Below, piece after piece: positions 15,970 through 25,491 of a stretch of 45,443 bases of DNA (positions are counted from its first letter, which is position 1; each line of letters starts with the position of its first letter). A program made the translations under genes and the position numbers. This DNA comes from Tidjanibacter sp. (GTDB taxonomy: Bacteria > Bacteroidota > Bacteroidia > Bacteroidales > Rikenellaceae). Under the pieces are notes generated by a model. The model had not been told where the DNA came from. It saw only the letters and a program-made list of their open reading frames with translations, and made no database searches. Location: contig JAFXAY010000082.1 in assembly GCA_017521965.1 (NCBI GenBank), forward strand, positions 1 to 45,443, in the 5' to 3' direction.

Positions 15970-18798
15970 TTATAGCAAAGGTTTAAGATATTGTCCGGTC
16001 AGACTTGCGGGGTTGGCTGCTATCTCTTCGGGAGTTCCCTTGGCAACCACCATACCTCCTGCTGCACCACCCTCAGGGCCCATATCTATCACATAGTCGG
16101 CCAACTTGATAACATCTAAGTTGTGCTCTATAATCAACACCGTATTACCCCTATCGGCCAGACGGGCAACCACCTTCATCAGTTGGCGCACATCCTCAAA
16201 GTGTAGTCCCGTAGTAGGCTCGTCGAGGATATAGAGAGTGTGGCCCGTGTCGCGTCGAGCAAGCTCACCCGCGAGTTTAATTCGCTGACTCTCACCACCC
16301 GAGAGAGTAGTGCAGGGCTGTCCGAGTTTCAGATAGCCCAAGCCAACCTCCTGAATAGCACGGAGTTTGGTGTATATGTTAGGTATCGGCTCGAAGAACT
16401 CAACAGCCTGATTTATAGTCATATTGAGCACATCGTTAATCGACTTGCCCTTATAGCGTACCTCCAACGTTTCGCGATTGTAGCGGCGACCGTTACACAC
16501 CCTGCACGTCACATAGACATCGGGCAGGAAGTTCATCTCGATAGTCTGCACACCTGCACCTCGACACTCCTCGCATCGGCCACCCTTCACATTAAACGAG
16601 AAGCGACCTGAGCGATAGCCTCGCGCCTTGGCATCGGGAGTCATCTCGAAGAGTTTGCGGATATCGGTAAAGACATTTGTATAGGTGGCAGGGTTGCTCC
16701 TCGGCGAGCGACCGATGGGCGATTGGTCAACCACCACTAACTTATCGACAAACTCCGTTCCCCGAATCTCTTCGTAGGGCAGAGGCTGGTCGAAAGAGCG
16801 ATAGAGCAGGCGACTCAAAGCAGGTCGCAGAGTGCCACTCACCAGCGACGACTTACCCGAGCCACTCACACCCGTCACACAGACCACACCGCCGAGCGGA
16901 ATACGTACATCAATGTTTTTCAAGTTGTTACCCCTCGCGCCACAGATCTCGATAGACTCTTTGCCCACCTCGCGACGCTGTTCGGGAATCTCTATTTTGC
17001 GACGACCACTCAGATAGTCGGCAGTGATACCACCGCTTGCCAGCAGGTCGTCGAGGCTACCCGCAGCTACAATCTGACCACCCTTGCGACCCGCACCAGG
17101 GCCTACATCGACGATAAAGTCGGCACTACGCATCATCTCCTCGTCGTGCTCCACGACAATCACCGAGTTACCCGCATCGCGCAAGGCTTTGAGGCTATTG
17201 ATTAGTCGTTGGTTGTCCCTCTGGTGCAGACCGATACTCGGCTCGTCGAGGATATAGAGCACATTGACAAGTTTGGAGCCTATCTGCGTAGCAAGGCGTA
17301 TTCGCTGGCTCTCACCACCCGATAGCGACCCCGCAGAGCGGTTGAGCGAGAGATACCCCAGACCAACCTCCGTCAGGAAGCCCAATCGGGTAGAAATCTC
17401 CTTTACTATCTCGGTGGCTATCAGTCGTTCGCGGTCGTTCATCTGCTCCATCACTCCACCTATCCACTCGCGCAGTTCGGTGATGCTCATCTGAGCAACA
17501 TCGGCAATGTTCTTACCCGCAATACGGAATTGTAACGACTCCTTTTTCAGTCGTGCACCACCACACTCTGAGCAGGCTCTTCGCTCGATAAACTGCTCAC
17601 GCCACGCCGCACCCTTGCCCGATGTGGAGTCCTCCTCTTGGCTACGGATATACTCGCCAAGTCCCTCCCACATCATCATCTGCACTCCACCATAGGGTGA
17701 GAAGGAGTGGGTATCGACGGTCAGCGACTCACGCTCACCATTGATTATGGCGTTCATAGCCTCGTCGGAGAGAGTACTCACTGCATCGTCGAGCGAGAAG
17801 TCGTAGCGGTGAGCGAGTGCCTCCAACATAGCAAAGAGAGCACTATTCTTGCGCTTCCCGAAAGGCTCTATCGCCCCTTGATTGATACTCTTGCTGTCGT
17901 CAGGGATAAGTTTCGTGCGGTCGAACACCACCTCCTCGCCAAGTCCCGAGCAGTGGGGACAAGCCCCCTCGGGGGAGTTAAAAGAGAAGGTGTGAGGTGC
18001 AGGGTCATCGAAGGCAATGCCCGTAGTGGGGCACATCAGGTGGCGCGAGTAGTAGCGCGAACAGCCACTCTCATAGTCGAATAGGCTGATAGTACCTTTA
18101 CCCTGACGCATAGCCTCTTTGAGGCTCTTTACAAGTCGGTCGCGGTGGCTCTCGCCGACAATAAGCCTATCGACCACCAAGTCGATATTGTGAATCTTGT
18201 AGCGGTCGAGTTTCATATTGGGACCAATCTCCACCACCTCGTCATCAACACGAGCATAGAGATACCCTTTACGCAGAAATGTTTCAAAGAGTTCGCGGTA
18301 GTGACCCTTACGCCCCTTAACCACAGGTGCCATCAGTGCAACACGTCGCCCCGAAAAGCCCTTCTCGATGAGTGCTACTATCTCATCGTCGGTGTAGTGC
18401 ACCATCTCCTCGTCGGTGTGGGGGGAGTAGGCACGCGAAGCACGTGCATAGAGCAGTCGGAGGAAGTCATAGACCTCTGTTACCGTACCTACCGTAGAGC
18501 GAGGGTTCTTGTTGGTGGTCTTCTGCTCGATAGCCACCACAGGGCTGAGGCCTGTAATGTGGTCAACCTCAGGTCGTTCCATATTACCGATAAACTGACG
18601 CGCATAGGAAGAGAGAGTCTCCATATAGCGACGCTGTCCCTCGGCATAGATAGTGTCGAAAGCGAGCGACGACTTACCCGAGCCCGAGATGCCCGTTATC
18701 ACCACCAGCTCTCCACGCGGTATATCCACATCGACGCCACGCAAGTTATTCACTCGCGCTCCAAGCACACTGATTATATCTTTACTCTTCTCTGCCAC
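15970..18798 (-). CDS. uvrA: UvrABC excinuclease subunit A
   Basis: UvrA recognises DNA damage in nucleotide excision repair and loads UvrB. The 942-aa length is typical. It has two ABC ATPase halves: first Walker [11 protein letters not shown] (36-45), then a second GVSGSGKSS; signature motifs LSGGESQRI twice; and Walker B segments [11 protein letters not shown] and [11 protein letters not shown]. Zinc-binding cysteine pairs are visible as CPHC, CSEC, CEEC and CRVC. The start is 2 bases after the stop of the lytic transglycosylase gene, so it is the last gene of a three-gene minus-strand operon. Confidence 0.98.
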   Translation of the reverse strand: MAEKSKDIISVLGARVNNLRGVDVDIPRGELVVITGISGSGKSSLAFDTIYAEGQRRYMETLSSYARQFIGNMERPEVDHITGLSPVVAIEQKTTNKNPRSTVGTVTEVYDFLRLLYARASRAYSPHTDEEMVHYTDDEIVALIEKGFSGRRVALMAPVVKGRKGHYRELFETFLRKGYLYARVDDEVVEIGPNMKLDRYKIHNIDLVVDRLIVGESHRDRLVKSLKEAMRQGKGTISLFDYESGCSRYYSRHLMCPTTGIAFDDPAPHTFSFNSPEGACPHCSGLGEEVVFDRTKLIPDDSKSINQGAIEPFGKRKNSALFAMLEALAHRYDFSLDDAVSTLSDEAMNAIINGERESLTVDTHSFSPYGGVQMMMWEGLGEYIRSQEEDSTSGKGAAWREQFIERRACSECGGARLKKESLQFRIAGKNIADVAQMSITELREWIGGVMEQMNDRERLIATEIVKEISTRLGFLTEVGLGYLSLNRSAGSLSGGESQRIRLATQIGSKLVNVLYILDEPSIGLHQRDNQRLINSLKALRDAGNSVIVVEHDEEMMRSADFIVDVGPGAGRKGGQIVAAGSLDDLLASGGITADYLSGRRKIEIPEQRREVGKESIEICGARGNNLKNIDVRIPLGGVVCVTGVSGSGKSSLVSGTLRPALSRLLYRSFDQPLPYEEIRGTEFVDKLVVVDQSPIGRSPRSNPATYTNVFTDIRKLFEMTPDAKARGYRSGRFSFNVKGGRCEECRGAGVQTIEMNFLPDVYVTCRVCNGRRYNRETLEVRYKGKSINDVLNMTINQAVEFFEPIPNIYTKLRAIQEVGLGYLKLGQPCTTLSGGESQRIKLAGELARRDTGHTLYILDEPTTGLHFEDVRQLMKVVARLADRGNTVLIIEHNLDVIKLADYVIDMGPEGGAAGGMVVAKGTPEEIAANPASLTGQYLKPLL

Positions 18799-18800
18799 AA

Positions 18801-19700
18801 TTATTTACTATCGGTACGGAAACCCTCGTTAGGAATTTTCACCACAAATGTTCTGCCAGCCGAGTTTGTGCAGTCGTAATCTCTTATCCAGTGGTTGAGC
18901 TGTCGGAGCATCTTGTAAGTTGTGCCATTATCGCGTGCCACAGCCGCCCAATCTATCGGCTTGCCACTCACCTCTATTTCGTGATAGTCTGTCAGTGGCT
19001 CACGGTAGTCCGCCTTACTCAGTCGATAGCCATAGTGGTCGGGGTCTTCGATGAGCAACTTGAAGGACAATATACGGAACATATAGCGCAGTGTCTCTTC
19101 GGGCAGGAAGGTGTCGTAGTAGTTGGTAGCCTGCTGCTTATCCACCCTGCGGCGCAAACCGTTAGGGCCAAGATTGTAGGCAGCAGCGGCGTAGGCCCAC
19201 GAGCCAAACTCCTCGTAATAACTTTTCAGCAGAGTACAGGCCACACGGGTAGCCTTCTCTATGTGGTAACGCTCATCGGTCTGACTATCGACCACCAAAC
19301 CGTTCTCCTTGCCCACCGCAGGCATTATCTGCCACAGACCACCTGCTCCAGCAGTCGAGACCACATTGGGGTCTAAGCCACTCTCTGCCACACAGAGATA
19401 CTTCATATCCTCGGGCAGGCCATACTCAGCCAATATAGGCTCGATAATCGGGAAGTATCGGGTGGTGTTCATCAGAGTCTGCGAGGTACGCGAGTGCATA
19501 TAGAGGCTCACCAACATCTCGCGCATCAGGCTCTCGCGTGTGTCGAAGTTTTCGAGTGGCACACGCTCACCTGCAAAGACAAGTTCTTCGGGCAGAGTGG
19601 GAATTTCGACTACCGCACTCACCATAGGTCTTTCGGAGGGTTGAGCAGAGCAACCACACACAGCAAAGACTAAAAGACTAAAAATCAGTTTCTTATACAT
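18801..19700 (-). CDS. Lytic murein transglycosylase lipoprotein (MltD/SLT-like)
   Basis: The 299-aa protein has a short signal peptide ending VCGC (lipid Cys17), so it is probably attached to a membrane facing the periplasm. The SLT fold shows AESGLDP with catalytic Glu106, GLWQIMP and AAYNLGPNG. These enzymes cleave the MurNAc-GlcNAc bond of peptidoglycan, forming 1,6-anhydroMurNAc. The C-terminal segment ([20 protein letters not shown] ending in FVVKIPN) resembles a LysM-like wall-binding module. It lies between the nitrilase gene (6-base gap) and uvrA (2-base gap), so all three are probably one transcript. The link to DNA repair looks positional only. Confidence 0.9.
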   Translation of the reverse strand: MYKKLIFSLLVFAVCGCSAQPSERPMVSAVVEIPTLPEELVFAGERVPLENFDTRESLMREMLVSLYMHSRTSQTLMNTTRYFPIIEPILAEYGLPEDMKYLCVAESGLDPNVVSTAGAGGLWQIMPAVGKENGLVVDSQTDERYHIEKATRVACTLLKSYYEEFGSWAYAAAAYNLGPNGLRRRVDKQQATNYYDTFLPEETLRYMFRILSFKLLIEDPDHYGYRLSKADYREPLTDYHEIEVSGKPIDWAAVARDNGTTYKMLRQLNHWIRDYDCTNSAGRTFVVKIPNEGFRTDSK

Positions 19701-19706
19701 TGTTCT

Positions 19707-20471
19707 CTATATTATTTCAAATTTATCGGCATCGGCCAGTGCTGGGAAACGACTGCGCAAACGCTCCACAACTCCCCTATCTATCAAGGCTACCGCACCA
19801 CCCTCCTCGTCATCAGCGACCGAGGCCACCACATCGCCGAGCGGAGAGAGCACCACCGAGCCACCCGAATAATGTGCCGAGGGGTCATCACCCACACGAT
19901 TAACACCAACCACGTAGGCCAAATTCTCGATAGCGCGGGCAGGTAGCAGCCTACTCCACGACGAGATGCGCGAAGCAGCCCACTCAGCCGAATAGACAAT
20001 CAGGTCGTACTCGTCGCCCTGCTGACGACTCCACACAGGGAAACGCAGGTCGTAGCAGACGAGCGGCAGGATACGCCAACCACGATACTCCATCACCACA
20101 CGCTCCTCTCCTGCCGAGAATACCTTACCCTCACCAGCCATACCGAAGAGGTGTCGCTTGTCGTAGAATTGAGGTGCAGCATCGGGAGCAAAGAGATAGA
20201 GGCGATTGAAGATAGCATCGCCCTCGCTCACTGCCACACTACCCATAACTGCCCTACCCGACTCATCGGCAAGGCTTTGCAAACGTGCGATATAGGGAGA
20301 ATTGGTAGGGATAGCAGCATCTGCCGAGCAGTGGTAGCCAGTCAGGAACATCTCGGGCAGCACCACCAAATCGGCCTCGACAGAGCGCACAAAACTCTCC
20401 ACTCGCTGCAAATTCTGATTGCAGTCGCCCCATACAATATCCATCTGAAAGATTGCTACTCGGAGTTTCAT
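19707..20471 (-). CDS. Carbon-nitrogen hydrolase, omega-amidase type (YafV/Nit2-like)
   Basis: The 254-aa protein has the nitrilase-superfamily triad: Glu40 in VLPEMFLTGY, Lys105 in YDKRHLF and Cys139 in LVCYDLRFPVW. Length and the motif DKRHLFGMAGE fit the omega-amidase group, which hydrolyses alpha-ketoglutaramate and similar amides; a general metabolite-repair role is likely. The frame is open to 20495, but the -7 box at 20493-20500 overlaps that ATG, so the internal MKLRVAIFQMD at 20471 is the probable start. First gene of the operon with the transglycosylase and uvrA. Confidence 0.9.
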   Translation of the reverse strand: MKLRVAIFQMDIVWGDCNQNLQRVESFVRSVEADLVVLPEMFLTGYHCSADAAIPTNSPYIARLQSLADESGRAVMGSVAVSEGDAIFNRLYLFAPDAAPQFYDKRHLFGMAGEGKVFSAGEERVVMEYRGWRILPLVCYDLRFPVWSRQQGDEYDLIVYSAEWAASRISSWSRLLPARAIENLAYVVGVNRVGDDPSAHYSGGSVVLSPLGDVVASVADDEEGGAVALIDRGVVERLRSRFPALADADKFEII

Positions 20472-20492
20472 TGGCAGGTGAGAATAATTTGA

Positions 20493-20500
20493 CAAATTTA
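20493..20500 (-). promoter_or_regulatory. -7 box for the nitrilase-transglycosylase-uvrA operon
   Basis: Minus-strand TAAATTTG is an exact match to TAnnTTTG. RNA would start near 20486, about 15 bases before the ATG at 20471. The -33 position is only T-rich. Confidence 0.55.
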
Positions 20501-20523
20501 CTAAAAAGATGGCGAAAAAACAC

Positions 20524-20531
20524 TACTTTTG
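20524..20531 (+). promoter_or_regulatory. -7 box of the cvfB-like gene
   Basis: TACTTTTG is an exact consensus match. It covers the upstream ATG at 20529, so that codon cannot be the start; RNA would begin near 20538 and the ATG at 20559 is left as the start. The -33 position (TTTA, 20497-20500) overlaps the -7 box of the divergent nitrilase promoter. Confidence 0.6.
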
Positions 20532-20558
20532 CAAAAATTTCAAACCAGCCCGAATAAG

Positions 20559-21671
20559 ATGTTATACACCGGACTATACCAAACACTCACAGTAGCACGA
20601 ATCTCAGAACACGGACTCTACCTCACCGATGGCGAGGGAGCAGAGGTGCTGCTCCCCAATCGTTATGTGAGCCTCGAAGATAAGGAAGGCGACCAGATAG
20701 AAGTATTTGTCTATCACGACTCATCTAACCGTCTGATAGCCACACGCGAGCGACCTGCGGCAACCATTGGCGAGGTAGCCTACTTGGAGGTAGTCGATAA
20801 GAACGTGCACGGAGCATTTATGAATTGGGGTATCACTGCCAAAGACCTCTTTGTGCCCAACCGCGAGCAGAACTTCCCGATGGAGATTGGTCGTCGCTAT
20901 GTGGTCTATCTCTACCGCGATACCGTCACCGACCGAGTGGTGGCAACTGCCCGTCTGGCAAAGCATATCGGCAATAGCGAGATTGTGGTACGCGACAAAG
21001 AGGAGGTGGAGATTGTGGTGGCACAACGCATAGAGCGTGGCTTCCGAGTGGTGGTCAACAACAAAAATTGGGGTGTGGTATATGACAACCAACTCTATGA
21101 GCCACTGCACGTTGGCGACCGACGTAGAGGTTATGTGAGTCAAGTGACCGACGAGCGACGTATTGATATTATGCTCCGCCAGCAGGGCTACGACGAGGTT
21201 ATCTCCTCGGCTGTGCGACTTGTTGAGTTGGCCAAGCAGAACAACAACATACTCCCTCTGAGTGATTCCTCGTCGCCCGAAGAGATTAAGGAGCAGGCCC
21301 ATATGAGTAAAAAGGTCTTCAAGAAGGCTGTGGGCTATCTGATGCGCCACGGACTGACCAATCAGACCGAGAGTGGTTTGGAGATTACGGGCGAAGTTGA
21401 CCCACAAGAGGTGAAGACGGTGATGCCTGTCGCACCCAAGCAGCACCCCGCCCCTATCAAGAAGTTCGAGCCAAGAGAGCCGAGAGAGCCAAAGGCCGAG
21501 AATAAACCCCGAACTCCTAAGCCCGAACGTACAGAGAAAAGTCAGCCCAAGGCCGAGCGTAGCGAAAGAGTTCAGCGCAAACCCGACGCTCCCATAAGTC
21601 AGAAAACACGCACCGAGCGCGAGGGAAAACACCACGCCTACACCAAATTCTTGCGCACAAAAAGCAATTAG
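20559..21671 (+). CDS. CvfB-like S1 RNA-binding protein with a charged tail
   Basis: The protein (370 aa from ATG 20559) begins with S1-like beta-barrel segments, for example ISEHGLYLTDGEGAEVLLP and NVHGAFMNWGITAKDLFVP, matching the CvfB/YitL family of RNA-binding proteins with tandem S1 domains and a C-terminal winged helix (SKKVFKKAVGYLMRHGL fits the latter). The last 80 or so residues form a tail rich in Lys, Arg, Pro and Glu (for example EPREPREPKAENKPRTP) that the family core does not need; it is probably disordered and may add RNA contacts. The role is likely post-transcriptional, but no target is evident. Transcribed alone between a divergent promoter and a long hairpin. Confidence 0.87.
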   Translation: MLYTGLYQTLTVARISEHGLYLTDGEGAEVLLPNRYVSLEDKEGDQIEVFVYHDSSNRLIATRERPAATIGEVAYLEVVDKNVHGAFMNWGITAKDLFVPNREQNFPMEIGRRYVVYLYRDTVTDRVVATARLAKHIGNSEIVVRDKEEVEIVVAQRIERGFRVVVNNKNWGVVYDNQLYEPLHVGDRRRGYVSQVTDERRIDIMLRQQGYDEVISSAVRLVELAKQNNNILPLSDSSSPEEIKEQAHMSKKVFKKAVGYLMRHGLTNQTESGLEITGEVDPQEVKTVMPVAPKQHPAPIKKFEPREPREPKAENKPRTPKPERTEKSQPKAERSERVQRKPDAPISQKTRTEREGKHHAYTKFLRTKSN

Positions 21672-21681
21672 AAATTAGCAA

Positions 21682-21721
21682 AATAATAATAGGTTGCAAT
21701 TCCTTGCAACCTATTATTATT
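21682..21721. terminator. Bidirectional terminator, 18-bp perfect stem
   Basis: 21682-21699 pairs exactly with 21704-21721 around the tetraloop TTCC. The outer half of the stem is all A/T (AATAATAAT), the core is AGGTTGCAA. It lies between the convergent cvfB-like gene and the lipoprotein gene. Confidence 0.88.
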
Positions 21722-21736
21722 TAATATGTTCGCTTG

Positions 21737-22294
21737 CTACTTCTTATGCTCGGCAGATGAACTATGCATCTGTTGGTAGGGTGCTGCGCACTGACGAGCA
21801 AGTGAGAGGATTTTCTGGTCGTCAACGGTGGAGTTAATGGCCGCTGCAACAAAAGCATCGAGCGAGCCATAACTCTTATTCACACTCGCCGCAAAGCAGT
21901 CGTAAAAGGCGCGCAACTCCTTGTGGTGCATACCCTCAGGCAGGATACTCCACTCTTTGAGCCACTCGTAGGGGAAGAAGTAGCGCATATTGTTATGGTT
22001 GGCTTGCAGGTCGTCCACAATGGTTTCGACAACCACCATATCGACCGTATCGCCCATACCAGTCATCTGGATAAACTCCACATAGTCAGGGTACTGATCT
22101 TCAAGCAGACCCGTCACATCGTCGGCAAAGATGATAAACTCGGCATCGTCCATACCGTCAAGATAGACCATTTCGCGGTAGTCGTTGAGCCAATGGCGGA
22201 AGTCCCGCACCTGTTGACGAGTCCAACGACCCTGCTGAGTACACGCCGAAGCAAATGCTGCAATAGCAATAAGTAGGATGTAGAATTTTCTCAT
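21737..22294 (-). CDS. Unknown lipoprotein
   Basis: I do not recognise this 185-aa protein. It has a clear lipoprotein signal (MRKFYILLIAIAAFASAC), then a soluble, acidic, mostly helical region (WLNDYREMVYLDGMDDAEF, DDVTGLLEDQYPDYVEF) and a C-terminal part containing FYDCFAASVNKSYGSLDAF and a second cysteine in LARQCAAPY. No TM helix or catalytic motif is visible after the signal. An alternative start two codons upstream (22300) is equally possible. It lies downstream of rsmA on the same strand but beyond that gene's terminator, so it likely has its own promoter, which I could not place in the 135-base gap. Confidence 0.75.
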   Translation of the reverse strand: MRKFYILLIAIAAFASACTQQGRWTRQQVRDFRHWLNDYREMVYLDGMDDAEFIIFADDVTGLLEDQYPDYVEFIQMTGMGDTVDMVVVETIVDDLQANHNNMRYFFPYEWLKEWSILPEGMHHKELRAFYDCFAASVNKSYGSLDAFVAAAINSTVDDQKILSLARQCAAPYQQMHSSSAEHKK

Positions 22295-22389
22295 AGTCAA
22301 ATAGTTATTAGTAAAACCAATCCGTTATCTGTCCTATCGGACACCCTACACAACTGCAATCCTTGTGCCAAGCCGGCCACAAAATAAAA

Positions 22390-22413
22390 AGAGAAGAACA
22401 TCTGCTCTTCTCT
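22390..22413 (-). terminator. Terminator of the recQ-rsmA operon
   Basis: An 8-bp stem (22390-22397 with 22406-22413), extended inward by one pair after a mismatch, followed on the minus strand by TTTTATTTTG. It lies 22 bases past the rsmA stop. The rest of 22301-22435 holds only a weak 5-bp hairpin (TGTCC/GGACA) and no gene. Confidence 0.8.
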
Positions 22414-22435
22414 CTCATATTACATATACTTTTTC

Positions 22436-23206
22436 TTATAGTCGTTCGGCAACCCAATTTGTCAACTCCACATAGTCCGACACCGAAAGATTCTCTGCAC
22501 GAAGCGTAAAAAATCTGTGTTCTTCGCTCCGCATCGGGCCAAACACCGCTTTCAGAGGATTTTTGAGCATCTTGCGACGCTGACTAAATGCAGCCTTTAC
22601 GACCTTTACGAATAGTTTCTCGTCGCAACCTAACTCCTTAACATTGTTGCGTTTGAGCCTTACCACCGCACTCTTCACCTTAGGAGGTGGATTGAACACT
22701 CCCTCGCTCACCGTGAAGAGGTACTCAATATCGTACCACGCCTGCAACAGCACACTCAGAATACCATAGTCGCGGTTACCCGCAGGCGAAGCAATACGCA
22801 GAGCAACTTCGCGCTGAATCATACCCACCACTTCGGGAATCAACCCCTTATAGTCGAGCACCTTGAAGAATATCTGCGACGATATGTTATAAGGGAAATT
22901 ACCGATAACCTTGACTCCATCCGGAAACAACTTCTCCAAATCCATCTGCAAGAAGTCGCCCTCCATCAGTCGGGGTGTAAATTCGGGATAGTGAACGTGC
23001 AGATAGTCAACACTCTCGGTATCAATCTCTGCACCCCAAGTAGTCAAATCGTTACGCTCCAACAGAAATTGGGTCAGCACACCCATACCACAACCAACCT
23101 CCAACGCAGCACCACCGCCCGAGAGTGCCTCGGCAATGCGGCGTGCGATACCCTTGTCGGTGAGGAAGTGTTGTCCTAATGCCTTTTTAGCCCTAACCTC
23201 TGCCAT
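22436..23206 (-). CDS. rsmA: 16S rRNA (adenine1518/1519-N6)-dimethyltransferase
   Basis: RsmA (KsgA) dimethylates two adjacent adenines near the 3' end of 16S rRNA using SAM and acts as a late 30S assembly checkpoint. The 256-aa protein has the family start KALGQHFLTD, SAM motif I LEVGCGMGVLT (from residue 35), motif IV NFPYNISSQ (from 103) and the late VFNPPPKVKSAVVRL block. It starts one base after the recQ stop codon, so it is translated as the second gene of a recQ-rsmA operon. Confidence 0.97.
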   Translation of the reverse strand: MAEVRAKKALGQHFLTDKGIARRIAEALSGGGAALEVGCGMGVLTQFLLERNDLTTWGAEIDTESVDYLHVHYPEFTPRLMEGDFLQMDLEKLFPDGVKVIGNFPYNISSQIFFKVLDYKGLIPEVVGMIQREVALRIASPAGNRDYGILSVLLQAWYDIEYLFTVSEGVFNPPPKVKSAVVRLKRNNVKELGCDEKLFVKVVKAAFSQRRKMLKNPLKAVFGPMRSEEHRFFTLRAENLSVSDYVELTNWVAERL

Positions 23207-23207
23207 C

Positions 23208-25400
23208 TTAGTTGCCCTGCTCGCAAATAAATTTAACCCTCACAAGACGAATCTCCTCCTCGGTGCAGTCACCAAGTTCCTCGATAGCCTCGTCGATAGA
23301 GTCGCTCGTTGCGTCCTCCTTGAAATAGAGGTAGATATCCTCTGCCTTATCCTCGTCAACCACCTGATTGATGTAGTAGTCGATATTGAGTCGGGTACCC
23401 GAATTGACAATAGCCTCAATCTCGGTCATCAACTCGTCGAAGTCCATATTCTTGGCTCGGGCTATATCCTCGAAGTCCATCTTGCGGTCGATGCTCTGAA
23501 TAATAAAGACCTTATTCACACTGCGGTTGACCACACTCTTAACGACCATATCCTGCGGACGGATAATATCTTTCTCCTCCACATAGGCCTTGATGAGTTT
23601 CACGAATTCCTCGCCAAACTTACGCGCCTTGCCCGCACCCACACCGCTGATATTCTGCAACTCTTCGATGGTAATCGGGTAGTGGATAGACATATCCTCC
23701 AACGATGGATCTTGGAAGACCACAAATGGGGGCAGTCCCTGTCTTTTAGCCACCTTCTTGCGGAGGTCTTTGAGCATCGAGAATAACTCCTCGTCGGCAG
23801 CACCACCGCCACCGCGACCTGCCATAGCGGGACCCTCCTCCTCTTCGATAGCGTCGTAGTCGTGGTCCTTGCTCACCTGCACATCGTAGGGTTTTTTGAG
23901 ATATGCCTCACCCGCCTCGCTAATGGAGAGCAGGCCATAGTTCTCGATATTCTTCTCTACCAAGCCTCGAATAAGTGCTTGGCGAATTACCGCACCCCAA
24001 AACTTCTCGTCGTGGTCGTGACCAGCCCCAAACTGCTCCAATTTATTGTGACCGTAGGACTTAATCATCTGGGTGTTACGACCATAGAGCACCGCTGTCA
24101 GGTGGTCCATCTTAAACTTACCACCAATTGCCTGCAATGTTTCGAGCATCAGCAGCATCTCCTCCTTGGCCTGAATCTTAGGTTTAGGGTTCAGGCAGTT
24201 GTCACACGCGCCACAGTTGTCGGCAGTGTACTCCTCGCCAAAGTAGTGGAGCAGCGACTTGCGTCGGCACATAGAGCTCTCGGCGTATGACACCGTTTCG
24301 AGCAAGAGCAATTTTCCAATCTCCTGCTCAGCCACGGGCTTACCCTGCATAAACTTTTCGAGTTTCTGGATATCCTTATAACTATAAAAGGTGATACACT
24401 TACCCTCGCCGCCATCGCGACCTGCGCGGCCTGTCTCTTGGTAGTAACCTTCGAGCGACTTGGGAATATCGTAGTGAATCACATAGCGCACATCTGGTTT
24501 GTCGATACCCATACCAAATGCGATTGTTGCCACAATCACATCGGCCTCCTCCATCAGGAAGGCATCTTGGTTGGCAGCACGTGTGGCAGCGTCCATACCC
24601 GCGTGGTAGGCCAAAGCCTTGATATCGTTAGCCACCAGCAGTTCGGTGAGTTCCTCGACCTTCTTACGCGAGAGGCAGTAGATGATACCGCTCTTACCCT
24701 CGTTCTGCTTGATGTATTTGATAATCTCGCGCATCTCGTCGTGCTTGGGGCGGAGCTCATAGTAGAGGTTCGGACGGTTGAACGACGACTTAAAGACTTG
24801 TGCGTCGAGCATTCCGAGGTTTTTCTGTATATCGAGCTGCACCTTGGGGGTAGCAGTTGCGGTGAGCGCAATGAGTGGCGCACGACCAATATCATTTATA
24901 ATAGGTCTGATTCGGCGATACTCAGGGCGGAAGTCGTGACCCCACTCCGAGATACAGTGCGCCTCGTCGATAGCGTAAAATGCGATTTTAATTTTGCGGA
25001 GGAACGACACATTGTCCTCCTTGGTGAGCGACTCGGGGGCAAAGTAGAGCAGCTTGGTCTTACCGGCCAAGACATCGGCCTTCACCTCAGCCACTGCCGC
25101 CTTGTTGAGTGAGGAGTTGAGGAAGTGAGCGATACCGTTATCGCTGCTGAACGCACGCATAGCATCTACCTGATTCTTCATCAGTGCAATGAGTGGCGAT
25201 ATGATAATTGCAACGCCATCCATCATCAGAGCCGGCAATTGATAGCACAAACTCTTTCCACCGCCCGTAGGCATCAATACAAAGGTATCGTTTCCGGCAA
25301 GCACATTGCGAATCACAGCCTCCTGATTTCCCTTGAAGGAATCGAAGCCGAAATACTCTTTAAGTTTGTCGTGAAGCAAAGTTTCTGTAACCTCTGACAT
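23208..25400 (-). CDS. recQ: ATP-dependent DNA helicase RecQ
   Basis: The 730-aa protein has superfamily 2 motifs MPTGGGKSL (43-51) and AIDEAHCISEWGHDFRPEY, the arginine-finger region QETGRAGRDG, and a RecQ-Ct zinc site whose cysteines appear in MCRRKSLLHY and CGACDNC. An HRDC domain follows (KDLRKKVAKRQGLPPFVVF, then ISGVGAGKARKFGEEF). A further acidic C-terminal segment of about 110 residues (EDIARAKNMDFDELMTEIEAIVNSG) resembles the helix-turn-helix tail common in Bacteroidota RecQ. It unwinds DNA 3' to 5' in repair and replication-fork rescue. The frame is open to 25463, but MSEVTETLLHDKLKEYFGF at 25400 matches family starts; the leader before it is unlike RecQ. Confidence 0.97.
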   Translation of the reverse strand: MSEVTETLLHDKLKEYFGFDSFKGNQEAVIRNVLAGNDTFVLMPTGGGKSLCYQLPALMMDGVAIIISPLIALMKNQVDAMRAFSSDNGIAHFLNSSLNKAAVAEVKADVLAGKTKLLYFAPESLTKEDNVSFLRKIKIAFYAIDEAHCISEWGHDFRPEYRRIRPIINDIGRAPLIALTATATPKVQLDIQKNLGMLDAQVFKSSFNRPNLYYELRPKHDEMREIIKYIKQNEGKSGIIYCLSRKKVEELTELLVANDIKALAYHAGMDAATRAANQDAFLMEEADVIVATIAFGMGIDKPDVRYVIHYDIPKSLEGYYQETGRAGRDGGEGKCITFYSYKDIQKLEKFMQGKPVAEQEIGKLLLLETVSYAESSMCRRKSLLHYFGEEYTADNCGACDNCLNPKPKIQAKEEMLLMLETLQAIGGKFKMDHLTAVLYGRNTQMIKSYGHNKLEQFGAGHDHDEKFWGAVIRQALIRGLVEKNIENYGLLSISEAGEAYLKKPYDVQVSKDHDYDAIEEEEGPAMAGRGGGGAADEELFSMLKDLRKKVAKRQGLPPFVVFQDPSLEDMSIHYPITIEELQNISGVGAGKARKFGEEFVKLIKAYVEEKDIIRPQDMVVKSVVNRSVNKVFIIQSIDRKMDFEDIARAKNMDFDELMTEIEAIVNSGTRLNIDYYINQVVDEDKAEDIYLYFKEDATSDSIDEAIEELGDCTEEEIRLVRVKFICEQGN

Positions 25401-25463
25401 AATGCAAAAATCCTTAAAATCACATTTAACAAGATAAAGATATAAAAATTTTCGGAAAAACAC

Positions 25464-25471
25464 TAACTTTG
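25464..25471 (+). promoter_or_regulatory. -7 box of the lptB-aroA-aroC operon
   Basis: TAACTTTG is an exact TAnnTTTG match 20 bases before the lptB ATG. The -33 region is A/T-rich with no clear TTTG. Confidence 0.5.
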
Positions 25472-25491
25472 TAGAAATTTTTAGAAAAAAA

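Noticed and set aside
22337-22350. Small hairpin TGTCC/GGACA in the gap upstream of the unknown lipoprotein gene
   Set aside because: Only 5 bp with no T-run or conserved context; too weak to call a terminator or regulatory RNA.
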